Source: Frankiaceae bacterium (GTDB lineage Bacteria; Actinomycetota; Actinomycetes; JAVEEJ01). Taken from it: a DNA stretch of 13,409 nucleotides. Both the position numbers and the translations under genes were made by a program. Positions 7,974 to 13,010 of the stretch are shown here, piece after piece. Position 1 is the first letter of the stretch; each line of letters starts with the position of its first letter. The stretch covers positions 1-13,409 of the forward strand of contig JAVEEJ010000012.1 of the NCBI GenBank assembly GCA_030840515.1. The letters run 5' to 3'. A model generated the notes under the pieces. It was not told the origin of the DNA and did not search any database. It saw only the letters and a list, made by a program, of their open reading frames with translations.

Positions 7974-8672
7974 CTAGGGGAGCAGGTACCAGTTCGTCAC
8001 CAGGAGCGGGCAGCTGCTCTCGAGGGTGGCGGGCACGTCCAGGGTGCGGCCGTCCTTCAGCACCAGCTTGAGGTTGTTGAACACCGTGGGGTTCATGCCA
8101 CCGTTGCAGCCGTTCTGCGCATCGAGTGTCACGTGGGCGGCCGCGCCGCGCGCCAGGACCGCGGGAGTGCGCCCGTCAGCGGGCACGCTGCCGTCGTGCC
8201 GCACCGTGTCCGGACCGCCATTGCCGCTGAAGGAGATGCCGGGGGAGTCGCTGAGCACGCAGGGCGCGGGGCCCAGGTTGCGCACGATCACGTCTGTGTA
8301 GAGGTGGCCGGCCGCGCCCTCAGTGGTCGCGGAGACCATCGCGATGTCGCCGGTGCGGCACTCGGGAACGACCGTCGGGGTCGGCTCCGGTGACGGAGTG
8401 GGTTGGACCGTCGGCTCGACCGTCGGCTCGACAGTCGGTGTCGGGACGCTCAGCACCGCCGAGGTGCTCGGCTTGGTGTCGTGCTGGTTCAGCGCGAAGG
8501 CGCCGCCGGCGCCGAGCAGCCCGACGACGGCCACCGTGGCCACCACGGCGAAGCGGCGCCGGCGACGGGTCGCGATGCCTGCGTGCACGGCGTCGACGTC
8601 GACCAGTGACGGGTCGGCCGCGAGTGCACCGGCACCAAGCGCTCGTCGTACGCGATCTTCTAGGCCGTCCAT
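7974..8672 (-). CDS. Single-pass membrane protein with extracytoplasmic DUF4232 domain; candidate regulator of the adjacent sigma factor
   Basis: A 232-residue protein. The cytoplasmic N-terminus (1-40) has a short acidic/basic helix-like stretch (GLEDRVRRALGAGAL) and ends in a run of arginines (36-40). One transmembrane helix follows (about 41-61), then a Thr/Pro/Glu-rich spacer (77-101) with VEPT repeats, then a DUF4232 domain (about 104-232). The domain has four cysteines (C105, C138, C189, C221), compatible with two disulfides outside the cell. DUF4232 has no assigned function. The ATG lies inside the 3' end of the sigma gene (13-nt overlap) with AAGGTGAT upstream, so translation is probably coupled. 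An Arg-flanked helix facing the cytoplasm beside a sigma factor fits an anti-sigma or sensor role, but no zinc anti-sigma motif (HxxxCxxC) is present, so this is inference. Confidence 0.88.
   Translation of the reverse strand: MDGLEDRVRRALGAGALAADPSLVDVDAVHAGIATRRRRRFAVVATVAVVGLLGAGGAFALNQHDTKPSTSAVLSVPTPTVEPTVEPTVQPTPSPEPTPTVVPECRTGDIAMVSATTEGAAGHLYTDVIVRNLGPAPCVLSDSPGISFSGNGGPDTVRHDGSVPADGRTPAVLARGAAAHVTLDAQNGCNGGMNPTVFNNLKLVLKDGRTLDVPATLESSCPLLVTNWYLLP
8407..8442. repeat. Short 12-bp tandem repeat inside the DUF4232 gene
   Basis: Two exact copies of ACCGTCGGCTCG (8407-8430) and one diverged copy encode the repeated VEPT/VQPT of the extracytoplasmic spacer. In-frame length variation of the spacer would be expected between strains. 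Confidence 0.8.
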
Positions 8673-9163
8673 GTGACATCACCTTCGGTTGCTGAGGAGG
8701 CGCGGCCGCGGAGGGTGCTGAGCGCCTTGGAGGTCTGGGACTTCACGGTGCCGACCGCGACGCCGAGCACGGCGGCGGTCTGGGCTTCGGTCAGGTCTTC
8801 GTAGTAGCGAAGGACGAGTACGGCGCGCTGTCGTGGAGGCAGTGCGGCGAGCTGGGCCCAGAGCACCGCATCATGAGTCGTCGCGGCGTGGGCAGCCCGC
8901 TCGGGCAGGGCGGCCGACAGCCGCTCCCGGCGCAGCTTGCGCCACACCGAGGTGTGCCGGTGCACGATCGCCCGGCGCACATATCCCTCGGGGTCGTCCT
9001 GCCGTCGTACTCGCCCCCAGGCCATGCCCGTCTTCTCGAGCGCGTCCTGCACCAGGTCGGCAGCGAGGTGCGGGTCGCCGCACAAGGCCGTGGCGAAGCG
9101 CACCAGCGCCGGCGTCCGGGCGCGGGCGAATGAGTCGAACGCTGCTCGCGCGATCTCATCCAT
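8660..9163 (-). CDS. SigE-family (ECF-type) RNA polymerase sigma factor
   Basis: A 167-residue protein with region 2 at about 11-80 (LVRFATALCGDPHLAADLVQ, then WGRVRRQDDPEGYVRRAIV) and region 4 at about 98-152 (ALPPRQRAVLVLRYYEDLTE followed by the helix-turn-helix AAVLGVAVGTVKSQTSKALSTLR). The DPEGYVRR motif and overall length fit the actinobacterial SigE-family group of short ECF-like sigmas. The start is ATG 9163, with AGG 6 nt upstream. A GTG at 9178 would add five residues but falls inside the candidate promoter's -10. It directs transcription of a stress regulon, probably including itself, and is followed, with a 13-nt overlap, by the membrane DUF4232 protein. Confidence 0.92.
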   Translation of the reverse strand: MDEIARAAFDSFARARTPALVRFATALCGDPHLAADLVQDALEKTGMAWGRVRRQDDPEGYVRRAIVHRHTSVWRKLRRERLSAALPERAAHAATTHDAVLWAQLAALPPRQRAVLVLRYYEDLTEAQTAAVLGVAVGTVKSQTSKALSTLRGRASSATEGDVTWTA

Positions 9164-9171
9164 GGCCACCT

Positions 9172-9197
9172 GACGCACAAGCCTCGCAGAAGGTTGC
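9172..9197 (-). promoter_or_regulatory. Candidate ECF-type promoter upstream of the SigE-family gene
   Basis: On the minus strand GCAACC (9197-9192) and CGTC (9175-9172) are separated by 16 nt, the usual ECF layout of an AAC-containing -35 and a CGTC -10. The start of transcription would fall at or near the ATG at 9163, giving a leaderless message. An imperfect palindrome GGTTTCGCGAATCC lies just upstream (9201-9214) and could be an operator. Autoregulation is inferred. Confidence 0.45.
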
Positions 9198-9227
9198 CCA
9201 GGTTTCGCGAATCCTTCCGGTCATCCC

Positions 9228-9311
9228 CGTGATCAAGGAGTTGTGGACGGCCCGGGCGGTCCTGCTAAGCGTGAGCCGCGGCCGACGACCGACCGAAACT
9301 CCTTGATCACG
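9228..9311. repeat. 84-bp element bounded by perfect 15-bp inverted repeats
   Basis: CGTGATCAAGGAGTT (9228-9242) is exactly complementary to AACTCCTTGATCACG (9297-9311), with a 54-nt GC-rich interior holding smaller complementary segments (GGCGGTC against GACCGAC). It lies in the divergent gap between the sigma gene and the DUF1905 gene, and its right edge is about 30 bp from the DUF1905 -10 box. I see no target-site duplication and no open reading frame. It could be a non-mobile REP/MITE-like repeat, a terminator-like barrier, or a protein-binding site. Confidence 0.85.
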
Positions 9312-9340
9312 ACGGGAGGGGGCGGTGGGCGAGCGGCATC

Positions 9341-9346
9341 TATCCT
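9341..9346 (+). promoter_or_regulatory. Candidate -10 box for leaderless DUF1905-DUF3046 transcript
   Basis: TATCCT is a good TANNNT -10 and ends 6 nt before the GTG at 9353, so transcription would begin at the start codon. No recognisable -35 box is present (the expected place is a run of G). Confidence 0.5.
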
Positions 9347-9352
9347 GCGCGG

Positions 9353-9640
9353 GTGGACCTGCAGTTCAGCGGCGAGATCTTCGAGTGGCGCGGGCCGTCG
9401 CCGTACTTCTTCGTGTCCGTGCCGGACGAGGAGTGCGGCGCCATCGAGGCGGTGGCCAACGAGGTGACCTACGGCTGGGGCGTCATCCCCGTCTCGGCTC
9501 AGCTCGGCTCGACCCAGTGGACGACGTCGCTGTTCCCGAAGGAGGGGGGCTACCTGGTTCCGCTGAAGGACAAGGTGCGGGCCGCCGAGGGGCTCGAGCT
9601 CGGCGACGTCGTGAGCATGCGGTTGACGGTGGACGTCTAG
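9353..9640 (+). CDS. DUF1905 domain-containing protein
   Basis: A 95-residue protein that is essentially one DUF1905 domain: FSGEIFEWRGPSPYFFVSVP (5-24), the conserved VTYGWGVIPV (38-47), a TTSLFPKEGGYLVPLKDKVR-type core (57-76), and a GLELGDVV turn (80-87). The family forms a small beta-barrel of unknown function; it often occurs alone or fused to a YdeI/OmpD-associated module, which is absent here. The start is a GTG at 9353 without a Shine-Dalgarno but directly behind a -10-like box. Its TAG is immediately followed by the ATG of the DUF3046 gene, so the two are cotranscribed and translationally linked. Confidence 0.92.
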   Translation: MDLQFSGEIFEWRGPSPYFFVSVPDEECGAIEAVANEVTYGWGVIPVSAQLGSTQWTTSLFPKEGGYLVPLKDKVRAAEGLELGDVVSMRLTVDV

Positions 9641-9835
9641 ATGCGGCTGACCGACTTCTGGGAGCGGATGGGGGCCTTCTTCGGGCCCGCGTACGCCGAC
9701 TCCGTGGCCCGCGACCAGGTCATCGCCGAGCTGGACGGGCGGACCGTCTATCAGGCCATCGAGCAGGGCGTGGACACCAAGGACATCTGGCGGGCGGTCT
9801 GCAAGCGCTTCGAGGTTCCGGTGAGCAAGCGCTAG
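9641..9835 (+). CDS. DUF3046 domain-containing protein
   Basis: A 64-residue protein that matches DUF3046 along its whole length: MRLTDFWERMGAFFGPAYAD (1-20), ARDQVIAELDGRTVYQAI (23-40) and GVDTKDIWRAVCKRFEVP (43-60). The family is small, actinobacterial and of unknown function; the M. tuberculosis member Rv2738c lies next to recA. The ATG abuts the stop of the DUF1905 gene with no gap. No recA follows; three bases after the stop codon comes the TTGACA box of the tetR promoter. Confidence 0.93.
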   Translation: MRLTDFWERMGAFFGPAYADSVARDQVIAELDGRTVYQAIEQGVDTKDIWRAVCKRFEVPVSKR

Positions 9836-9838
9836 GGC

Positions 9839-9867
9839 TTGACAACACCGAACGGAAGGGCCATTGT
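9839..9867 (+). promoter_or_regulatory. Candidate promoter of the tetR operon, leaderless
   Basis: A perfect TTGACA -35 (9839-9844), a 17-nt spacer and CATTGT (9862-9867; second A and last T conserved) are followed after 7 nt by GTG at 9875, which is in frame with the TetR protein. This predicts transcription starting at the start codon. It also shows that the in-frame TTG at 9839 is the -35 box and not the start. Confidence 0.6.
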
Positions 9868-9879
9868 CCGAACGGTGTT
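9844..9879. promoter_or_regulatory. Dyad operator over the tetR promoter
   Basis: AACACCGaaCGG (9844-9855) and CCGaaCGGTGTT (9868-9879) form an inverted repeat centred at 9861.5, broken only by the AA/AA pair. The octamer CCGAACGG is also directly repeated 20 bp apart (9848 and 9868), two helical turns. It covers the promoter from the end of the -35 to the start codon, as expected for TetR autorepression. Confidence 0.6.
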
Positions 9880-10510
9880 AGGCAACCAGAACGCCGATTG
9901 GCGCAGTGCGCGGAAGGCCACCGCGCTCGCCGCCATCGTGGACATGGCCTGGGAACTGGCGCGTGAGCACGGACTGGCCGGGCTCTCTCTGCGCGACCTG
10001 GCTCGCCGGCTCGGCATGGCCACCCCCTCGCTCTACTCCTACGTCGACTCCAAGCACGCGCTCTACGACGCGATGTTCGCCGACGGGTGGCAGGCCTTCA
10101 TCGACTTCGAGCCCCAGCCGGCGGACCCCACGCTCGACCTGGCGACGGTGCTCAAGGTCGGCGCACACCGGTGGGTCCGCTTCTCGCTGGCCGACCCCGT
10201 CCGCCACCAGCTCCTGAACCATCGGACGATCCCCGGCTTCGAGCCGTCGCCCGACTCCTATGCAGTCGCGCAGGCTGCCTACCTGCAGCTGCGCGCGCCC
10301 ATCGAGGCGGTCGCCGACTTCACCCAGGCGGACATGGACCTGCTCACCGGGACCGTCGACGGACTGATCACGCAGCAGCTGGCCAACGAGCCGGGCGGGA
10401 AGCGCTGGGTCGGCCAGATCGACGACTTGATGGACCTGCTGGTCCACCACTACGAGCACAGGCGCGCCACTCCGAGCCGCGCCACGCCAAGGAAGGGAAA
10501 GAAGCGATGA
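9875..10510 (+). CDS. TetR/AcrR family transcriptional regulator
   Basis: A 211-residue protein from the GTG at 9875. The N-terminal DNA-binding domain is clear: helix 1 ATALAAIVDMAWELAREHG (15-33), then the helix-turn-helix LSLRDLARRLGMATPSLYSYVDSK (37-60). The C-terminal ligand domain (about 70-195) is unassigned and likely all-helical; a basic tail (RRATPSRATPRKGKKR) ends the protein. TetR proteins are homodimeric repressors released by a small ligand. Two downstream metalloenzymes overlap or closely follow, so it probably controls them and itself through the dyad at 9844-9879. The longer frame from TTG 9839 would translate the promoter and is rejected. Its TGA overlaps the ATG of the VOC gene (ATGA). 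Confidence 0.92.
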   Translation: MLGNQNADWRSARKATALAAIVDMAWELAREHGLAGLSLRDLARRLGMATPSLYSYVDSKHALYDAMFADGWQAFIDFEPQPADPTLDLATVLKVGAHRWVRFSLADPVRHQLLNHRTIPGFEPSPDSYAVAQAAYLQLRAPIEAVADFTQADMDLLTGTVDGLITQQLANEPGGKRWVGQIDDLMDLLVHHYEHRRATPSRATPRKGKKR

Positions 10511-10941
10511 CCATCGCACCCGCACGGCTGCACCACATCGCCCTGACCGTCAGCGACCTCGACACCAGCGTTCTCTGGTACGAGAAGGTCTTCGGCGTCA
10601 GCTATCGGATGGACGTGCCCCATGAGGGTGGCAACGCCAAGCTGCTGACCGACGACGCCTGGCAGCTCGGCTTCGCGCTGCACGTGCACGATGCCAGCGC
10701 CGGCGAGCTGTTCCTCGAGTCGCGGACCGGCCTGGACCACGTCGGGCTCGTGGTGCCGACCCGCGACGACCTCGTCGCTTGGCAGGACCACCTCGAGGGC
10801 CATGGCGTGCAGCGCATGGACGCCGCCGACAAGCCGTTGACGCAGTCGCCGATCTCCGACCAGCCCTACGGCGCGGTGCTGGTGTTCCGCGACCCCGACA
10901 ACATCCAGCTCGAGCTGTTCTCACCCGCCGTCAGCCACTAG
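10507..10941 (+). CDS. VOC superfamily protein (glyoxalase I / dioxygenase fold)
   Basis: A 144-residue protein with two beta-alpha-beta-beta-beta repeats. The first begins LHHIALTVSDLDTSVLWYEKV (8-28); the second begins GLDHVGLVVPTRDDLVAW (75-92); it ends with VFRDPDNIQLELFSP (126-140). The usual metal ligands can be placed at H10, H78 and E136, with E67 or E71 as a possible fourth. Members are glyoxalase I, fosfomycin or bleomycin resistance proteins and extradiol dioxygenases; this small form cannot be narrowed down. The ATG overlaps the tetR stop by 4 nt and has a GGAAGGG-type Shine-Dalgarno in the tetR tail. It is cytosolic and probably acts on a small electrophile or aromatic compound sensed by the TetR protein. 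Confidence 0.9.
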   Translation: MTIAPARLHHIALTVSDLDTSVLWYEKVFGVSYRMDVPHEGGNAKLLTDDAWQLGFALHVHDASAGELFLESRTGLDHVGLVVPTRDDLVAWQDHLEGHGVQRMDAADKPLTQSPISDQPYGAVLVFRDPDNIQLELFSPAVSH

Positions 10942-10968
10942 CCACCATCACCACAGAGGGGGACCACG

Positions 10969-11766
10969 ATGCACATCACCAAGCCGGCGCCCGACGTACT
11001 CGCACTCAACGACGCCGCGGAAATCCCGGGCCTCGGCTTCCTGCCGGTCAACAGCTTCCTGGTGCACGCCGAGCAGCCGATGCTCATCGACACCGGGTTG
11101 CCCACCTCGCGCGAGGCGTTCCTCGAGCAGCTGTGGTCGGCGATCGATCCGTCGGACCTGCGCTGGATCTACCTGACGCACCCGGACCGGGACCACACCG
11201 GCAGTCTCGCCGAGGTGATGGCAGCCGCTCCGCAGGCGAAGCTCGTCACCACGTTCATGGGCTACGGGATCGTGGGGATCGACTTCCCGATCACTCCCGA
11301 CCGCATCTACCTGCTGAACCCCGGGCAGTCGCTCGACCTCGGCGATCGCACACTGACCTGCTTCCGGCCACCGGTCTTCGACAGCCCTGCCACCACCGGT
11401 CTGCACGACGCGAGCACCGGAACCTGCTTCACGTCGGACTGCTTCGGAGCGCCGATGGCCACCGGTGACCTGATCGAGGACATCGCCGACCTCCCCGCCG
11501 ACGACGTGCTGGCGGCGCAGCGGCTCTGGGTCACCGTCGACAGCCCATGGGTGGCGCACGTCGATCGGGCGCGCTTCCACGACACGTTGCAGCCGCTGCG
11601 CGCGTTCGACCCGACCACCGTGCTGTCGACTCACCTGCCGCCAGCCCGCGACGCGATGCCGCAGCTGCTCGACATGCTCGCCGGCTCGCCCGACGCCGAC
11701 CCGTTCGTGGGGCCGGACCAGGCCGCCCTTGAGGCGATGCTCGCGGGGTTTGAACCAGCACATTGA
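10969..11766 (+). CDS. Metallo-beta-lactamase-fold protein with Asp-rich metal site
   Basis: A 265-residue single-domain MBL-fold protein. The metal-binding loop reads THPDRDHTG (70-78): H71, D73, D75, H76, i.e. HxDxDH instead of the usual HxHxDH. The next ligand place holds D138 (RPPVFDSPATTG, 133-144) where hydrolases and flavodiiron proteins have His; then D157 in TSDCFGAP (155-162) and H222 in LSTHLPP (219-225). The HxDxDH and SDCFG patterns resemble the diiron ODP/flavodiiron branch (HxExDH, NDAFG) more than glyoxalase II or lactamases, but no flavodoxin domain is present. Electron or oxygen chemistry is possible but unproven. GAGGGGG 6 nt before the ATG fixes the start. It is third in the operon, 27 bp after the VOC gene. 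Confidence 0.88.
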   Translation: MHITKPAPDVLALNDAAEIPGLGFLPVNSFLVHAEQPMLIDTGLPTSREAFLEQLWSAIDPSDLRWIYLTHPDRDHTGSLAEVMAAAPQAKLVTTFMGYGIVGIDFPITPDRIYLLNPGQSLDLGDRTLTCFRPPVFDSPATTGLHDASTGTCFTSDCFGAPMATGDLIEDIADLPADDVLAAQRLWVTVDSPWVAHVDRARFHDTLQPLRAFDPTTVLSTHLPPARDAMPQLLDMLAGSPDADPFVGPDQAALEAMLAGFEPAH

Positions 11767-11812
11767 GCCGGCGGGCGCGGTGAGTTAGGGGCGAGTACGA
11801 CGTCTACCTGGC

Positions 11813-12067
11813 GTGGCCCCGCACGAGAGCTCAGCCGACCTCGCGGTCGTTGACGCGCTGGCCCGGCTCAAGCTGGTGGCGCGACGCGCAGGACTGAACG
11901 TGCGGGTGCACAGCCCGGGGAGGCTGCGCGAGCTGGCGCGCCTGGCGGGGCTGTCAGATGTGGTCGGCGAATCAGAGGTGTGCGGGCAGCCCGAAGCGGA
12001 CGAAGAGCTTGGCCCCTGGGATGTCGGTCTCGATGAAGTGGTGGATGTGGCTGATCCGTCCGTCTGA
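11813..12067 (+). CDS. Small STAS-like protein, 3' third antisense to the SnoaL-sigma gene
   Basis: An 84-residue frame. Residues 8-53 (SADLAVVDALARLKLVARRA through GLNVRVHSPGRLRELARLAG to LSDVVG) match the C-terminal half of actinobacterial STAS-domain proteins (helix, strand, helix), a fold used in anti-sigma-factor antagonists. The N-terminal STAS strands and phosphorylatable Ser are missing. From residue 54 on, the protein is read opposite the C-terminus of the sigma gene and is rich in acidic residues (EADEELGP, DEVVDVADP). Third codon positions are strongly G/C before the overlap and less so inside it, as expected for a real gene constrained by its antisense partner. GTG 11813 is the only start after an in-frame TAG at 11786. 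No Shine-Dalgarno is seen. Function is unassigned. Confidence 0.6.
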   Translation: MAPHESSADLAVVDALARLKLVARRAGLNVRVHSPGRLRELARLAGLSDVVGESEVCGQPEADEELGPWDVGLDEVVDVADPSV

Positions 12068-12949
12068 GGTCTCGAGCGCGTGGATCGCCCAGGGCATGTG
12101 CCCACCCTCGGGGTCCGGCTTGTACTGCGCGATCGAGAGCATCCCGTTGACCTCGCAGGGCAGCATGCGAGAGTCCTCGCAGCCCGAGCCGAAGCCGAGA
12201 TACCAGGTGCGCAGCTCGTCGACGCCGCGCAGCCACATGGCGAAGGGCGGCATCGACATGGACGCGTCCTCGTGCAGCAGCGACACCAGACCGTCGATGT
12301 CGTAGGCCTCGAAAGCCGCGACGTAACGGGACAGCAGCTCGCGGTCCTCCGGGGACACCGGTGCCGCGGTGGCCAGGTCGCGCTCGGCGAGCGTCGCGCG
12401 GGCTCGCTGCAGTGCGCTGTTCACCGACACCACCGTCGTGTCGAGCAGTTCGGCGACCTCGGCCGCCTGCCACGCGAGCACCTCGCGCAGGATCAACACG
12501 GCGCGCTGCCGCGGCGGCAGATGCTGAAGCGCGGCGACGAACGCGAGACGGATGCTGTCGGAGCGCTCCGTGAGCTCGGCCGGGTCGAGGGCGGCGTTGG
12601 GCACCGGCTCGAGCCAGGTCTCCTCAGGAAGGGTGTGGCTCGGCGGGAGGGATGCCGACCGCGGTTCCATCATGTCCATCGGGACCGCGCGTCGTTGCCG
12701 GGCACGCAGCGCGTCGAGGCAGACGTTGGTGGCGATCCGGTAGAGCCAGGACCGCAACGACGAGCGACCCTCGAAGCCGCCCATCGACTGCCACGCCTTG
12801 ACCAGGGTCTCCTGGACCGCGTCGTCGGCGTCGAAGGTCGACCCGAGCATCCGGTAGCAGTAGCCGGTGAGCTCGGAGCGGTAGGGCTCCAGGTCGGCCA
12901 TGCTGCTGTCATCGGAAGGCACAGCGTCAGCGACTGCGAGTCCGCTCAT
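11972..12949 (-). CDS. ECF RNA polymerase sigma factor with C-terminal SnoaL-like domain (SigG/SigJ type)
   Basis: A 325-residue protein. Sigma region 2 lies at about 20-88 (YRSELTGYCYRMLGSTFDAD, DAVQETLVKAWQ, SSLRSWLYRIATNVCLDALR), sigma region 4 at about 134-187 (LPPRQRAVLILREVLAWQAA, VVSVNSALQRARATL). A SnoaL/NTF2-like domain follows (about 203-325; YVAAFEAYDIDGLVSLLHED ... FGLPAHL). This is the architecture of mycobacterial SigG and SigJ, in which the C-terminal domain takes the place of a separate anti-sigma factor; its ligand is unknown. The start ATG 12949 has GGGGAGGT and a 6-nt spacer. It follows the MFS gene by 43 bp on the same strand but has its own possible promoter. Its last 96 bp are antisense to the STAS-like gene. 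Confidence 0.93.
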   Translation of the reverse strand: MSGLAVADAVPSDDSSMADLEPYRSELTGYCYRMLGSTFDADDAVQETLVKAWQSMGGFEGRSSLRSWLYRIATNVCLDALRARQRRAVPMDMMEPRSASLPPSHTLPEETWLEPVPNAALDPAELTERSDSIRLAFVAALQHLPPRQRAVLILREVLAWQAAEVAELLDTTVVSVNSALQRARATLAERDLATAAPVSPEDRELLSRYVAAFEAYDIDGLVSLLHEDASMSMPPFAMWLRGVDELRTWYLGFGSGCEDSRMLPCEVNGMLSIAQYKPDPEGGHMPWAIHALETSDGRISHIHHFIETDIPGAKLFVRFGLPAHL

Positions 12950-12981
12950 CCCACGACCTCCCCTTGTTGCCCCTTGCGCCG

Positions 12982-13010
12982 ACGATAGGTCATCAGTGCA
13001 TGGAGGCGAA
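12982..13010 (-). promoter_or_regulatory. Candidate promoter of the SnoaL-sigma gene
   Basis: TTCGCC (13010-13005), 17 nt, then TATCGT (12987-12982), which fits TANNNT. A start of transcription near 12975 would leave a ~25-nt leader containing the Shine-Dalgarno. It overlaps the end of the MFS gene. The -35 is weak. Confidence 0.35.

Noticed and set aside
6809..8071. Long plus-strand frame (420 codons) opposite lhr and the palindrome
   Set aside because: Antisense shadow of lhr; it runs through the intergenic palindrome and into the DUF4232 gene; composition is not protein-like.
9228..9311. Reading the 84-bp inverted-repeat element as an insertion sequence or tRNA
   Set aside because: It encodes no protein, has no target duplication, and does not fold as a cloverleaf with tRNA consensus bases.
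9839..9874. TTG at 9839 as TetR start
   Set aside because: It is part of a TTGACA box, and the extra 12 residues would be translated from the promoter and operator; GTG 9875 fits better.
10507..11766. VOC and MBL genes as a glyoxalase I/II pair
   Set aside because: The MBL protein lacks the THxHxDH site of glyoxalase II and the VOC protein has no diagnostic glyoxalase I features, so methylglyoxal detoxification is not supported.
12080..12988. Plus-strand frame of 302 codons opposite the SnoaL-sigma gene
   Set aside because: The sigma factor on the other strand is unmistakable; this frame has shadow-type composition.
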